NCBI GenBank assembly: GCA_910575545.1 | Contig: CAJTFH010000027.1 | Location: forward strand, 1 to 35,765 | DNA: 35,765 nt | Source: Bacteroidales bacterium | Lineage (GTDB): Bacteria; Bacteroidota; Bacteroidia; Bacteroidales; Muribaculaceae | Direction: 5' to 3' | Part shown: in pieces, positions 1 to 7,357 of the stretch | Position numbering within the stretch: the first letter of the stretch is position 1 | Layout: the number at the start of each line of letters is the position of its first letter | The notes under the pieces: model-generated | What the model saw: the letters and a program-made list of their open reading frames with translations, nothing else | Databases searched by the model: none | What the model was told of the DNA's origin: nothing | Made by a program: the position numbers and the translations under genes

Positions 1-120
1 TCGCTATTGCTTCTTCTCGCCCAAGCGTCACCACTTGAACCTTGCGAGTCGCTATGGGGTTCGTCGGCAACTACGCCCCGTGTGGACTTTCACCACAGAT
101 GTATGACATGCCCGTCATAC
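1..120 (-). mobile_element. Group II intron (class IIC-like), 5' end, cut by the window edge
   Basis: Read on the minus strand, the intron begins with GTATGACGGGCATGTCATAC, a 7-bp hairpin at 101-120. This is followed by the domain I signature GGTGAAAGTCC and a run containing GCGACTCGCAAGG. That order (GUGYG-like 5' end in a hairpin, then GGUGAAAGUCC) is what I know from bacterial class C introns. The rest of domain I, the reverse transcriptase and the 3' domains lie beyond position 1. The 5' splice boundary abuts the T-tract of an intrinsic terminator at 121-152. Family assignment is by remembered consensus, not by search. Confidence 0.72.
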
Positions 121-152
121 TAAAAAATGCGGGTAGTCGGTGGACTGCCCGC
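121..152 (-). terminator. Intrinsic terminator of the integrase gene; intron target site
   Basis: On the minus strand a 10-position stem (129-138 with 143-152, one mismatch, 4-nt loop CACC) is followed by ATTTTTTA. It lies about 105 bases past the integrase stop codon. The group II intron starts at the end of the T-tract, the usual position for IIC introns. Confidence 0.8.
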
Positions 153-201
153 AAGGTGAAAGAATGTATTTTATTAGGATATAGCTTGTTAGGTAGAAAT
201 T

Positions 202-250
202 CGTTACCGAAATCGTTACCTGTTTTGTTACCAACGGTATATAGGTAACT
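202..250. repeat. GTTACC repeats, left flank of integrase (candidate arm-type sites)
   Basis: CGTTACC occurs at 202-208 and 214-220, TGTTACC at 226-232, and the inverted form GGTAACT at 244-250. The same heptamers recur on the other side of the integrase gene (1588-1633), and the 9-mer ATAGGTAAC is shared at 241-249 and 1613-1621. Clusters like this flanking an integrase gene suggest arm-type binding sites for the recombinase. That function is inference. Confidence 0.45.
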
Positions 251-256
251 AAAAAT

Positions 257-1486
257 TTACATGGCGACTTCCTTGTAAATCTTCTCGATGCCGACAAACT
301 TCTTGTCAAGCCCCTGCATATCGCTGCCTATCTTGCTGTTGGTGATGCGGGCGTAGATTTGGGTCGTTTCGATATTGGTGTGTCCCAACATCTTGGACAC
401 CGTTTCAATAGGTACGCCCTTTGACAACGTGGTGGTCGTTGCAAACGTGTGCCGGGCGAGGTGAAATGTCAGGTTCTTTTTAATACCGCACACATCGGCA
501 ATCTCTTTCAGGTACGCATTTAGTTTCTGATTGCTGATTACGGGAAGTATCTTGCCGTCCGGTAACTTGCCCTTGTACTTCTTCAAAATCATCTTGGGAA
601 TATCCAGCAGGGGAACATTAACGTCCGTATTCGTCTTTTGCCGCTTTGTCATTATCCAAAGGTTGCCGTCAAAGGATTTGCATATATTATCTTGCGTAAG
701 CCCGGCTACATCTATATAGGCAAGCCCGGTGAAGCAGGCAAAGATGAACAAGTCCCTGACGTGTTCCAGCCGCTCGGAAATCATTTTCTTTTTAAGGATA
801 ATTTTAATCTCGTCCTCTGTCAGATACCCCCTGTCCACTTTCTCCAGCCGGATTTTGTAGCTGGCGAACGGGTCGCCCACCAGTATGCCGTTGTTACGGG
901 CAATGATGATGATGCGCTTGAAGAACTGCATGAACTTGGCGGTGGTGTTGTAGCCGCACTTGCAGGCGGTACGCAAATACAACTCAAAATCGGTAATGAA
1001 CATAGGGGTAATCTCCTTAATGGATATGTCCGATACGTTGTACTTGCTTTGGATAAATTCGGCAAGGTGGCGGCGGGTGACTTCATACTTGCGGTAGGTC
1101 GCTATCGTCTTGGATATGCCCACAAGCTGCTTCACATCGTCATTATGCTTTTGGAACAACGAAAGGATTGTTTCGTGGCTCTCGCTATGACCTAAAAACT
1201 CGTTCTTCACTTTCTCGGCGGTCACGTAGTTGTCACGCCGCTGCATTTCGTGGTAAATGGTATTCAGGGAAGAACGTATGTCGTCCAAAAGGGCGTTTAT
1301 CCTCCCGGCATCCCTGCCTTTGGCTTTGCCCGCAGCCGTGTTCCAGTTGTCGGGCTGGATGCTCTGTTTCGTACTGAACTGGCAAAGTTTGCCGTCTATG
1401 GTGATGCGTGCCATAATCATAACCTCGCCGTTTTTCTTTTCAGAACCTTTCTTCAAATAAAAAAGAACCTTGAATGTCGATTTCAT
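257..1486 (-). CDS. Tyrosine recombinase/integrase of an integrative element
   Basis: This is a 409-residue site-specific recombinase of the Bacteroidota integrase type. It has an N-terminal Arm-DNA-binding region (about 1-90), a SAM-like core-binding domain (about 105-200) and a C-terminal catalytic domain (about 220-390). Visible catalytic residues are His342 and Arg345 in HLARH, His369 in MLGHT and the Tyr378 nucleophile in QIYAR. The first catalytic Arg (box I) is replaced: the motif reads TGLAYID with Ala256. As I recall, IntDOT-like Bacteroidota recombinases also lack this Arg, so it need not mean inactivity. The ATG at 1486 is close behind a -7 box at 1506-1513. The gene sits between candidate arm sites and beside the 3' end of tRNA-Ser, so it probably integrates an island extending left of the window. 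Confidence 0.93.
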   Translation of the reverse strand: MKSTFKVLFYLKKGSEKKNGEVMIMARITIDGKLCQFSTKQSIQPDNWNTAAGKAKGRDAGRINALLDDIRSSLNTIYHEMQRRDNYVTAEKVKNEFLGHSESHETILSLFQKHNDDVKQLVGISKTIATYRKYEVTRRHLAEFIQSKYNVSDISIKEITPMFITDFELYLRTACKCGYNTTAKFMQFFKRIIIIARNNGILVGDPFASYKIRLEKVDRGYLTEDEIKIILKKKMISERLEHVRDLFIFACFTGLAYIDVAGLTQDNICKSFDGNLWIMTKRQKTNTDVNVPLLDIPKMILKKYKGKLPDGKILPVISNQKLNAYLKEIADVCGIKKNLTFHLARHTFATTTTLSKGVPIETVSKMLGHTNIETTQIYARITNSKIGSDMQGLDKKFVGIEKIYKEVAM

Positions 1487-1505
1487 AACTCACTTTTTTT
1501 AGTTG

Positions 1506-1534
1506 CAAAATTAATTTTTACCTCTCGTTTTCGA
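1506..1534 (-). promoter_or_regulatory. Integrase promoter with CTCG-TTTT-CGAG inverted repeat
   Basis: The minus strand reads TAATTTTG at 1513-1506, matching the Bacteroidota -7 element TAnnTTTG, about 20 bases before the integrase ATG. Within the upstream spacer, 1523-1534 is a perfect 4-bp inverted repeat (CTCG/CGAG) around a 4-base centre. No clear -33 element is visible. The repeat could be an operator or chance. Confidence 0.45.
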
Positions 1535-1587
1535 GTTATGCAGACTATGGACTAATCAAGTCATTATCAGGTCATTTGAGGACAAAT

Positions 1588-1633
1588 CGTTACCGTTTTT
1601 GTCCGGCAGGGAATAGGTAACGATTTAGTAACG
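1588..1633. repeat. GTTACC/GGTAAC repeats, right flank of integrase
   Basis: CGTTACC at 1588-1594, GGTAACG at 1616-1622 and AGTAACG at 1627-1633 lie between the integrase promoter and tRNA-Ser. They mirror the cluster at 202-250. They are candidate integrase arm-type sites; binding is inferred from position and repetition only. Confidence 0.45.
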
Positions 1634-1686
1634 AAACTTTGTCTTTTACCGTACTTTTGAAGTCTTGGAAGCCGGACTTTCGGGCA

Positions 1687-1722
1687 ACAAAAAAAGCCAC
1701 AAATCATTGATTTGTAGCTTTT
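1687..1722 (-). terminator. Intrinsic terminator downstream of tRNA-Ser
   Basis: A 10-bp stem (1696-1705 with 1709-1718, including one G-U wobble on the minus-strand transcript) with a 3-nt loop is followed on the minus strand by a run of seven T (1689-1695). The plus strand also has a short T run, so it may work in both directions. It lies about 40 bases past the tRNA-Ser 3' end. Confidence 0.8.
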
Positions 1723-1729
1723 TGTCCGT

Positions 1730-1759
1730 TTACTGACCATTTCTGTCCAGTAAGTTCAG
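1730..1759. other. Candidate attachment-site region at the tRNA-Ser 3' end
   Basis: Between the terminator and the tRNA 3' base there is an inverted repeat, TTACTG (1730-1735) and CAGTAA (1748-1753), separated by 12 bases. The integrase next door and the tRNA 3' end make this a plausible att core. No second copy is visible in the window, as expected if the other element end lies to the left. The placement is speculative. Confidence 0.25.
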
Positions 1760-1844
1760 CGGAGAGAGAGGGATTCGAACCCCCGGAGGTGTGACCCTCA
1801 ACGGTTTTCAAGACCGCCGCAATCGACCACTCTGCCATCTCTCC
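1760..1844 (-). tRNA. tRNA-Ser(TGA)
   Basis: This is an 85-nt class II tRNA. The acceptor stem GGAGAGA/TCTCTCC is complete with discriminator G. The anticodon loop CTTGAAA carries TGA, and the long variable arm and the T-loop GGTTCGAATCC are present. Its 3' end faces the integrase gene, the usual geometry for integration into a tRNA gene. Confidence 0.96.
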
Positions 1845-1870
1845 AAAAGATGCTTTCGCTTTTGCAAGTG

Positions 1871-1901
1871 CAAAGGTAGCATGTTTTTTCCAATTGTGCA
1901 A
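1871..1901 (-). promoter_or_regulatory. tRNA-Ser promoter
   Basis: TACCTTTG at 1878-1871 on the minus strand matches the TAnnTTTG -7 element. A TTG lies 20 bases upstream (1901-1899). Transcription would start roughly 20 bases before the tRNA 5' end. Confidence 0.6.
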
Positions 1902-2476
1902 TAGCCGCCGCACGATTTTTCAAAAAAAAATATCGGGATTCATAACGGCCAGTCTTGCACTTCGTTCTCGAACCCACACGGATTAACACAGTTGAACTCC
2001 ACTCATTACAGCCATATCGCAACTGAAATGGCTTCATTTACATCACTCCGCAATCATCGCAAAAGTATAATTGCAAGAGCTATTTGCAAGTAGTGATTGT
2101 AATAAATACACCCACAGCCATGACCAGTTGCAATTAGTCCTTGCTGTTAGCCCTGACATTAGCTCTCACAGCAACAACACCTCCTCACACCCATTAAAAT
2201 TGAAACCGGGCTCGATTCACATCGATCCCGGCTCCTTCCTTATTGGCATTTGTATATGAAACAAACTTATCAGTATTCTTTAAGTGACGTGTCAGCTCTC
2301 GTAATTGTTAGCCGGGGGTAGCGTTCCCTTGCGGGGCAGCCGGCCCGGCATGATAATCACTCATTCAAATTAATACTCCAATTAATCAATCATTCATTCA
2401 ATCATTCATTTCATCAATCAATCTATACATTTTCCTCCATCCACTCATCTGACAACCATCTCCTTAAAAGAGACTG
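1902..2476. other. Noncoding region with two hairpins and simple repeats
   Basis: I see no credible gene here. A hairpin at about 2205-2230 (CCGGG, mismatch, TCGAT paired with ATCGA, mismatch, CCCGG) is followed on the minus strand by a modest T-rich stretch, so it may terminate guanine deaminase transcription. A GC-rich stretch at 2311-2349 has complementary ends (GCCGGG/CCCGGC). A second TACTTTTG box is at 2067-2060 on the minus strand. Confidence 0.5.
2362..2434. repeat. Degenerate AATCATTC simple-sequence tract
   Basis: The tract is made of irregular copies of ATTC, AATC and CAATCATT with no open reading frame. It lies about 40 bases past the stop codon of the guanine deaminase gene. Slippage-prone filler is the simplest reading. 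Confidence 0.6.
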
Positions 2477-2971
2477 TCAATATGCCACCTTATCGGTTTT
2501 TGCGGCCCATTTCTCAAACGCTTTTATCGTATAGGCGTTTTTAACACAGACACACGGGATTGCCCGCTCTGCCTTGGGTTTGTCAAGTTCCCGATAAATG
2601 AACTTATCGGAAAAATTTATGGCATCAGCATCATCTTGCGTATTACCATAATAAATCCTGTCAACTCCAGCCCAATAAAGCGCGGATAAACACATCGGAC
2701 AAGGCTCACAAGAGCTATATACCCTGCACCCTGCCAAAGAAAATGAGCCTTCCTTGCGGCAAGCCTCCCTTATGGCATTAACTTCAGCATGCGCCGTGGG
2801 ATCATTGGTCAGTGTGACCGAATTTGCCCCTGTGGCAACCACTTCGCCATTGCGAACTACCACCGCTCCGAATGGGCCTCCACCTCGGTCAATGTTCTCT
2901 TCGGCGATTTTAGCCGCCAATTCCATAAAATGCATATCCTGCTCGGTTATGTCGGGATTCTTCGCTTCCAT
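2477..2971 (-). CDS. guaD: Guanine deaminase (GuaD-type)
   Basis: This 164-residue protein belongs to the cytidine/deoxycytidylate deaminase superfamily and hydrolyses guanine to xanthine and ammonia in the cytosol (purine salvage). The zinc site is visible as HAEVNA (His and catalytic Glu) and CEPCPMC (two Cys ligands). Around it are GGPFGAVVV and NDPTAHAE, which match the Bacillus subtilis GuaD sequence as I remember it, including IYKELDKP- and AERAIP-like stretches near the C terminus. Family length is about 155-165 residues. The frame extends upstream to a GTG at 3010, but the ATG at 2971 gives the better family-like N terminus. The gene appears to stand alone. Confidence 0.88.
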   Translation of the reverse strand: MEAKNPDITEQDMHFMELAAKIAEENIDRGGGPFGAVVVRNGEVVATGANSVTLTNDPTAHAEVNAIREACRKEGSFSLAGCRVYSSCEPCPMCLSALYWAGVDRIYYGNTQDDADAINFSDKFIYRELDKPKAERAIPCVCVKNAYTIKAFEKWAAKTDKVAY

Positions 2972-3370
2972 GCTTACTTCATTTTTTAATTCATTGTGTA
3001 GATAAAACACCCATGAATTGCGTAAAGTTAAAAGGCGTGGCGGAAACTTATGCTATTATCCGCATGCCGAAATATACTTTTTATTAAAAATGTCAGTCGG
3101 AACCGGTATCTATTAAGGCCTGTGACAATCATTTAGGATTCTATCCTTCCAATGCTTACTTTCAGAAATCAGAACCAACTAATGCCTCATTTCCGTAAGT
3201 ATTACAAAATAACGAAATGAATTTGGATAAACCGCAATCCCGTTATTTAAATTTTGTTAATGTAGACTTTCTCTCCACAACGTCTTACCGGTCTTTTGTA
3301 TACACGGGCCAATACTTATTCATACGTGTTTATACGTCAACAAACGCGCGCAGGCCTAATGGTTGCCCCC
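2972..3370. other. Intergenic region between tilS and guanine deaminase
   Basis: I find no coding sequence or RNA here. A near match to the -7 box (TAACTTTA, 3030-3023, minus strand) lies about 50 bases upstream of the guanine deaminase start and could be its promoter. No intrinsic terminator is obvious behind tilS. Confidence 0.4.
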
Positions 3371-4705
3371 TCAGCCCAACGCTATGCGCACCACTTCGCG
3401 GGATTCGGGAGTTACCGCAAAACAACATGAACACCTCACCCCGACAACCCAGACAATATCCCCCCTATATACCAACACCCATGCATTCTGTTTTTCCAAT
3501 GCCGAAACCTTGGCATCAGTCAGAATATCACTGACCAAACGGCTACCACTCATCCCGAATGGCCTCATGCGGTCGCCATGCCGCCATTTTCTCAGCTCCC
3601 AATCATCAACATCGGTTGCATAAGCCCTTCCATCAAGCCACAATACCCGGCCACTCCTGTCGGGATAAAAACTGTCGCGCGGCAACACCTCCGCAACCAG
3701 CTTCGGCTTTACGTAGACAGCCAGTCCATCAGCCTTTATCAACCGGCCGCGGTCAAGCAAAAAACGCGCGCCGCTTCTGCCATTAAACCAACGTCCGCTC
3801 ATCCCGACAGAACGCAACACTTTTTTCACCTCATGGAAAGACAATGCTCCGTCGAGCATATGGAACAGCATAACCTCGGCACATGGCATCGCCGACAGCG
3901 CCATCACATCAACCGTCCCATCCGCATCGACATACCCCTCGCCAACACGCTCCACGAGCACTTCAAGCAATTCTTTGTCACGGCGCAGATTCTCAATCGA
4001 ATGTTCCACCCCCCTGCATAAGCCGGGAAGGCGCTCTTCCAGCGACGGCAGAATACGGTTACGGATAATATTCCTCTTGTATGCATCAGAGGAATTTGAA
4101 GAATCCTCAACATATTCCAATCCCCGGCGATTGAGATATTCAATAATATCCGCTTTGGCAACATCAAGCAACGGCCTGAGAAATATGCCTCGGCAATAGG
4201 AAATCGATGCCAGGCCTTTCAGCCCGCTGCCACGTATCAGGTTAAGAAAAAACGTCTCAACGTTGTCAGATTCGTGATGCGCAATCGCCACACAGGCAGG
4301 CTTGTCACCGGCATCCATCAGTTCGGCATAACGCCTGGAGAACCACTCATACCTTAGTTCACGGCAAGCCATCTCTACGGATTCGCCCGTAGAGCCCATA
4401 CGCGCACCCACATCGAAATTCACAACATCGATGCCACAACCCAGTTCTTCGGCCATAGCTCTCGAAAAAGACTCATCGCGGTCACTCTCATCGCCACGCA
4501 GATGAAAATTACAATGGAGTGCCCTACAACGGTATCCGGCCTCCACCGCCGAGGCAAGCAGCGCAGTTGAATCAGCGCCACCACTGTAGGCAACAAGAAT
4601 AAAAGCCCCGTCAGGTATGCCCCTGCTCTTGAAAAAATCATTGACCACCTGTGGCAGCCCATCCCTTGTAGAATCAATTCTTTTCTGTTCCATCCGCATT
4701 GTCAT
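3371..4705 (-). CDS. tilS: tRNA(Ile)-lysidine synthetase TilS
   Basis: TilS ligates lysine to C34 of the tRNA-Ile CAU anticodon using ATP, turning a Met-reading into an AUA-reading tRNA; it is essential. The N-terminal PP-loop ATP site is SGGADST at residues 41-47. It is followed by RGDESDRDE, a TilS signature (HLRGDESDRDE), and later IAHHESDNVETFFLNLIRGSGLKGL, whose substrate-contacting pattern is typical. A C-terminal TilS_C region covers about the last 80 residues (KWRHGDRMRPFGM). The length of 444 residues is normal. The ATG at 4705 overlaps the upstream phosphatase stop as ATGA, suggesting translational coupling; in-frame ATGs follow at 4699 and 4693, and a farther upstream TTG is unlikely. 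Confidence 0.94.
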   Translation of the reverse strand: MTMRMEQKRIDSTRDGLPQVVNDFFKSRGIPDGAFILVAYSGGADSTALLASAVEAGYRCRALHCNFHLRGDESDRDESFSRAMAEELGCGIDVVNFDVGARMGSTGESVEMACRELRYEWFSRRYAELMDAGDKPACVAIAHHESDNVETFFLNLIRGSGLKGLASISYCRGIFLRPLLDVAKADIIEYLNRRGLEYVEDSSNSSDAYKRNIIRNRILPSLEERLPGLCRGVEHSIENLRRDKELLEVLVERVGEGYVDADGTVDVMALSAMPCAEVMLFHMLDGALSFHEVKKVLRSVGMSGRWFNGRSGARFLLDRGRLIKADGLAVYVKPKLVAEVLPRDSFYPDRSGRVLWLDGRAYATDVDDWELRKWRHGDRMRPFGMSGSRLVSDILTDAKVSALEKQNAWVLVYRGDIVWVVGVRCSCCFAVTPESREVVRIALG

Positions 4706-5970
4706 GGCTGGATATGAAGAGGCAGACATCTGACAAGATAATCGCGCGCGATAGTCCAATCCACATATAATTCATCAGAATCAGGCAGAAGGGACACCGG
4801 ACGCTCATTCAGCTCGACTCTGACGCAATAGCGCCCTTTAACAGTCCTGAACAGCACCATCTGCAGGTTTGCAGCCATCGGCACAACCTCGAAATCGCGC
4901 CAATGAAGCGCCACTGTATCAAAATAGTTCGTCATATAATAGCATCCTTTGAGCCTCATCAAAGACAACAGTGGCATCAGGGTTTCGGCATGGCCGAACC
5001 TGAGAGACACGCCTACAGTGTTTTCACCGGCAACGGCTTCGTCAAAAGTCGTTATCAGGTTCAACAGGAGTTCCGACGCAATCAAAGCCGGTTCCGTAGA
5101 AAGTGTCGTTGCCGTGCGCACCAGATAATGGCGCAGATTCTGACACGACCACAAAGCGTTCATCTCCTCCTTAGTGAAATATACCGACAAATCCACATCC
5201 ATGCCCATTGCCGGAAGCCCTGAAAGCACCTTATACTCATTCCACACCAGATCCAGCGCCTGTTCATGGGTAAAATAATTGGCATCATTCACAAGACGGC
5301 GAGCAGGCGAGGCCGGAGCTGTCGTCTCGAAAAACATTGCATACGGCGTCTCCCATGCTTTGCCGCTATACCATTCCTTATACTCTTCGTCAACATCGAA
5401 AGGCCTCATCAACGGAGAATTCTGCCTCCCGGACGATGTGCGGATTTCAACCGTGTTATTCAACCTGTCGAGTTGATGGGTGAACTCATACATGCTCATA
5501 ACGCAACGTGGGGCATAAGAGCTGATCGCTTCCACTTTCCCATCGGCAAACAGCTGTGGATAAGCCCTGAACATGCGCGATGCTATACCCCTCTGTTCAG
5601 CCATACCGAGCGAATCAAGCGCTCCCCAGCGATTATGAGATTTCTCTATGACATATCCTGCCATATCGAGGAGTGATTTGCCAAGAGGTGTCAGCACCCC
5701 TGCCGAATCAGCCCTCTGCAATGCGCGCGACAGCTCAACCGACGTCTTCGCCGACGACAGGAACCGCGCCCCGTGACGTCCGACATGATTAATGAAAACC
5801 GGGGTCAGGGAATCAGGATATGCCGTCCCCACTTCCGGTGCCGGATATGGCATTGCCGAACCCAGGCACTCTTCGGCGCTATACGCCGTGGCCATAGGGT
5901 CGGCTCCATTCATATTCACCGCAACGGCTATCACAAACGCCATCAACAGTATAACTCTAATCGATTTCAT
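4702..5970 (-). CDS. Secreted histidine acid phosphatase, Minpp/phytase-like
   Basis: This 422-residue protein has an N-terminal signal peptide (hydrophobic about residues 4-20), so it should be exported to the periplasm or surface. It belongs to branch 2 histidine phosphatases. The phosphate-accepting motif RHGAR is at 65-69 and the proton-donor motif HAE at 327-329. HAE rather than HD is the pattern of multiple inositol polyphosphate phosphatases, known from Bacteroides as phytate-degrading enzymes. Substrate is inferred from the motifs. It is the first gene of a two-gene unit with tilS, with a 4-base ATGA overlap, an odd functional pairing. No clear -7 box was found upstream. Confidence 0.82.
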   Translation of the reverse strand: MKSIRVILLMAFVIAVAVNMNGADPMATAYSAEECLGSAMPYPAPEVGTAYPDSLTPVFINHVGRHGARFLSSAKTSVELSRALQRADSAGVLTPLGKSLLDMAGYVIEKSHNRWGALDSLGMAEQRGIASRMFRAYPQLFADGKVEAISSYAPRCVMSMYEFTHQLDRLNNTVEIRTSSGRQNSPLMRPFDVDEEYKEWYSGKAWETPYAMFFETTAPASPARRLVNDANYFTHEQALDLVWNEYKVLSGLPAMGMDVDLSVYFTKEEMNALWSCQNLRHYLVRTATTLSTEPALIASELLLNLITTFDEAVAGENTVGVSLRFGHAETLMPLLSLMRLKGCYYMTNYFDTVALHWRDFEVVPMAANLQMVLFRTVKGRYCVRVELNERPVSLLPDSDELYVDWTIARDYLVRCLPLHIQP

Positions 5971-6085
5971 AATCTAAATTATGCTTTCGGGAAAATCCTC
6001 ATTATCTTCGACTCAAAAAATCTTCGCCTATGAGAACCGGGCTTCAGGTTAGCAATCACTATTTTCTTTCGTCGAATATTCTCCT

Positions 6086-6093
6086 TATATTTG
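6086..6093 (+). promoter_or_regulatory. Promoter of the TPR-like/folP/cdaA unit
   Basis: TATATTTG matches the Bacteroidota -7 element TAnnTTTG, 51 bases before the first ATG of the plus-strand cluster. The -33 region is T-rich without a perfect TTTG. Confidence 0.5.
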
Positions 6094-6144
6094 TAGAAAC
6101 TTCTGGAAACCCGCCAAAGTTCACACCTTCAAAAATACGAAATA

Positions 6145-6462
6145 ATGACCGAACAGCAAAACATCAACGCCATAATAGCCGCAAAAACACCGCAAGAAGC
6201 AACATCGCTTCTTGATGACACCCTCACGGCCCACCCTGACGATGCAGCCGGAATACTCAGGTCGTTAACCGGACTCGCGACACAGCAACCCTCGCTTATG
6301 ATTGAAATAGGCAAACGGTTCTGGAAGCTGGGGCTTCGTGGCGAGGCCATGTCGGCCTATGAAACTGCTGCAAAAGTTGACCCCGATGGCCCCGCCGGCT
6401 TGTTAATCGAGCATTCCAACTCTATTATGGATTTCTTCAACCCCGACCTTCTCAACCCATAA
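6145..6462 (+). CDS. Small TPR-like helical protein of unknown function
   Basis: The product has 105 residues, is predicted soluble and has no signal peptide. It appears mostly helical, with a stretch at about 60-85 (WKLGLRGEAMSAYETAAKVDP) that reads like one tetratricopeptide repeat (A-x-x-x-Y-x-x-A-x-x-x-D-P). I do not recognise a named family. It is led by its own promoter box and lies 5 bases before folP, so it is probably co-transcribed with folP and cdaA. It may be a protein-protein adaptor, but nothing in the sequence fixes a role. Confidence 0.75.
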   Translation: MTEQQNINAIIAAKTPQEATSLLDDTLTAHPDDAAGILRSLTGLATQQPSLMIEIGKRFWKLGLRGEAMSAYETAAKVDPDGPAGLLIEHSNSIMDFFNPDLLNP

Positions 6463-6467
6463 AACCG

Positions 6468-7316
6468 ATGATGCCATTCTCACTCAACATTAAAGGTCGG
6501 CTGCTGACATACAACCGTCCGGCTGTCATGGGAATCCTCAACGTCACTCCCGATTCTTTCTATGCAGGTTCCCATACGTTCAATGCTGCTGCAATTGAAG
6601 ATAGGGCAAAACAAATAATCTCAGAAGGAGCCGACATAATTGACCTCGGAGGATACTCCTCCCGTCCGGGAGCCGATGACGTATCTGTCGAGGAAGAGAT
6701 ACGCCGCATCCGCATGGGTATGCAAATAATACGCAAAATCTCCCCCGACATACCCGTTTCTGTCGACACTTTCCGCGCCGACATTGCCTCCGAGGCCATC
6801 GAGAAATGGGATGCCGACATAATCAACGACATTTCAATGGGGCAGATTGATTCAGAAATGTTCCCCACTGTAGCGCGGCTTCGTGTGCCATACATTTTGA
6901 TGCACATGCGCGGCACACCCGCAACCATGCAGCAACACACCGATTATTCCGCCTATGGCAACGATGTCAGCGCCGGAGTAATCGCAGAACTCTCCGAACC
7001 TCTCCACAAGCTGACTCTCGCAGGTGTTTCCGACATAATCATCGACCCCGGATTCGGCTTTGCCAAAGACCTCCGGCAGAACTACAGCCTTCTAAACAAC
7101 CTCCCCGCAATAAGCCGAGCATTCAGACGCCCGGTGCTCGTCGGCATCTCCAGGAAATCGATGATCACACGTCTGTGCGGAATTGCGGCAGACGACGCCC
7201 TCCCCGGAACCGTGGCACTCAACACCGCCGCACTCCTTTCGGGAGCATCAATCCTACGTGTCCACGACGTAGCCGCCGCCGTGCAGACCGTATCTGTTAC
7301 ACAAGCACTTATATAA
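6468..7316 (+). CDS. folP: Dihydropteroate synthase
   Basis: FolP condenses 4-aminobenzoate with 6-hydroxymethyl-dihydropterin diphosphate to make dihydropteroate (folate synthesis; sulfonamide target). The 282-residue TIM barrel shows both family signatures: MGILNVTPDSF at 21-31 and the second loop DLGGYSSRPGA at about 59-69 (Tyr-Ser where many enzymes have Glu-Ser/Thr). VSVDTF, NDIS, the DPGFGFAK pterin-site segment and GISRKSM near the C terminus are also present. Two ATGs are adjacent at 6468 and 6471; either could start it. The next gene, cdaA, begins 41 bases downstream on the same strand, a neighbour pair common in Bacteroidota. Confidence 0.96.
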   Translation: MMPFSLNIKGRLLTYNRPAVMGILNVTPDSFYAGSHTFNAAAIEDRAKQIISEGADIIDLGGYSSRPGADDVSVEEEIRRIRMGMQIIRKISPDIPVSVDTFRADIASEAIEKWDADIINDISMGQIDSEMFPTVARLRVPYILMHMRGTPATMQQHTDYSAYGNDVSAGVIAELSEPLHKLTLAGVSDIIIDPGFGFAKDLRQNYSLLNNLPAISRAFRRPVLVGISRKSMITRLCGIAADDALPGTVALNTAALLSGASILRVHDVAAAVQTVSVTQALI

Positions 7317-7357
7317 TCTCGCATATCACCCCTCATCCCAAAACACCAATCCCTCCC

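Noticed and set aside
638-1195. A 185-codon plus-strand frame inside the integrase gene
   Set aside because: It lies wholly opposite the integrase, whose catalytic residues are intact. Shadow frame.
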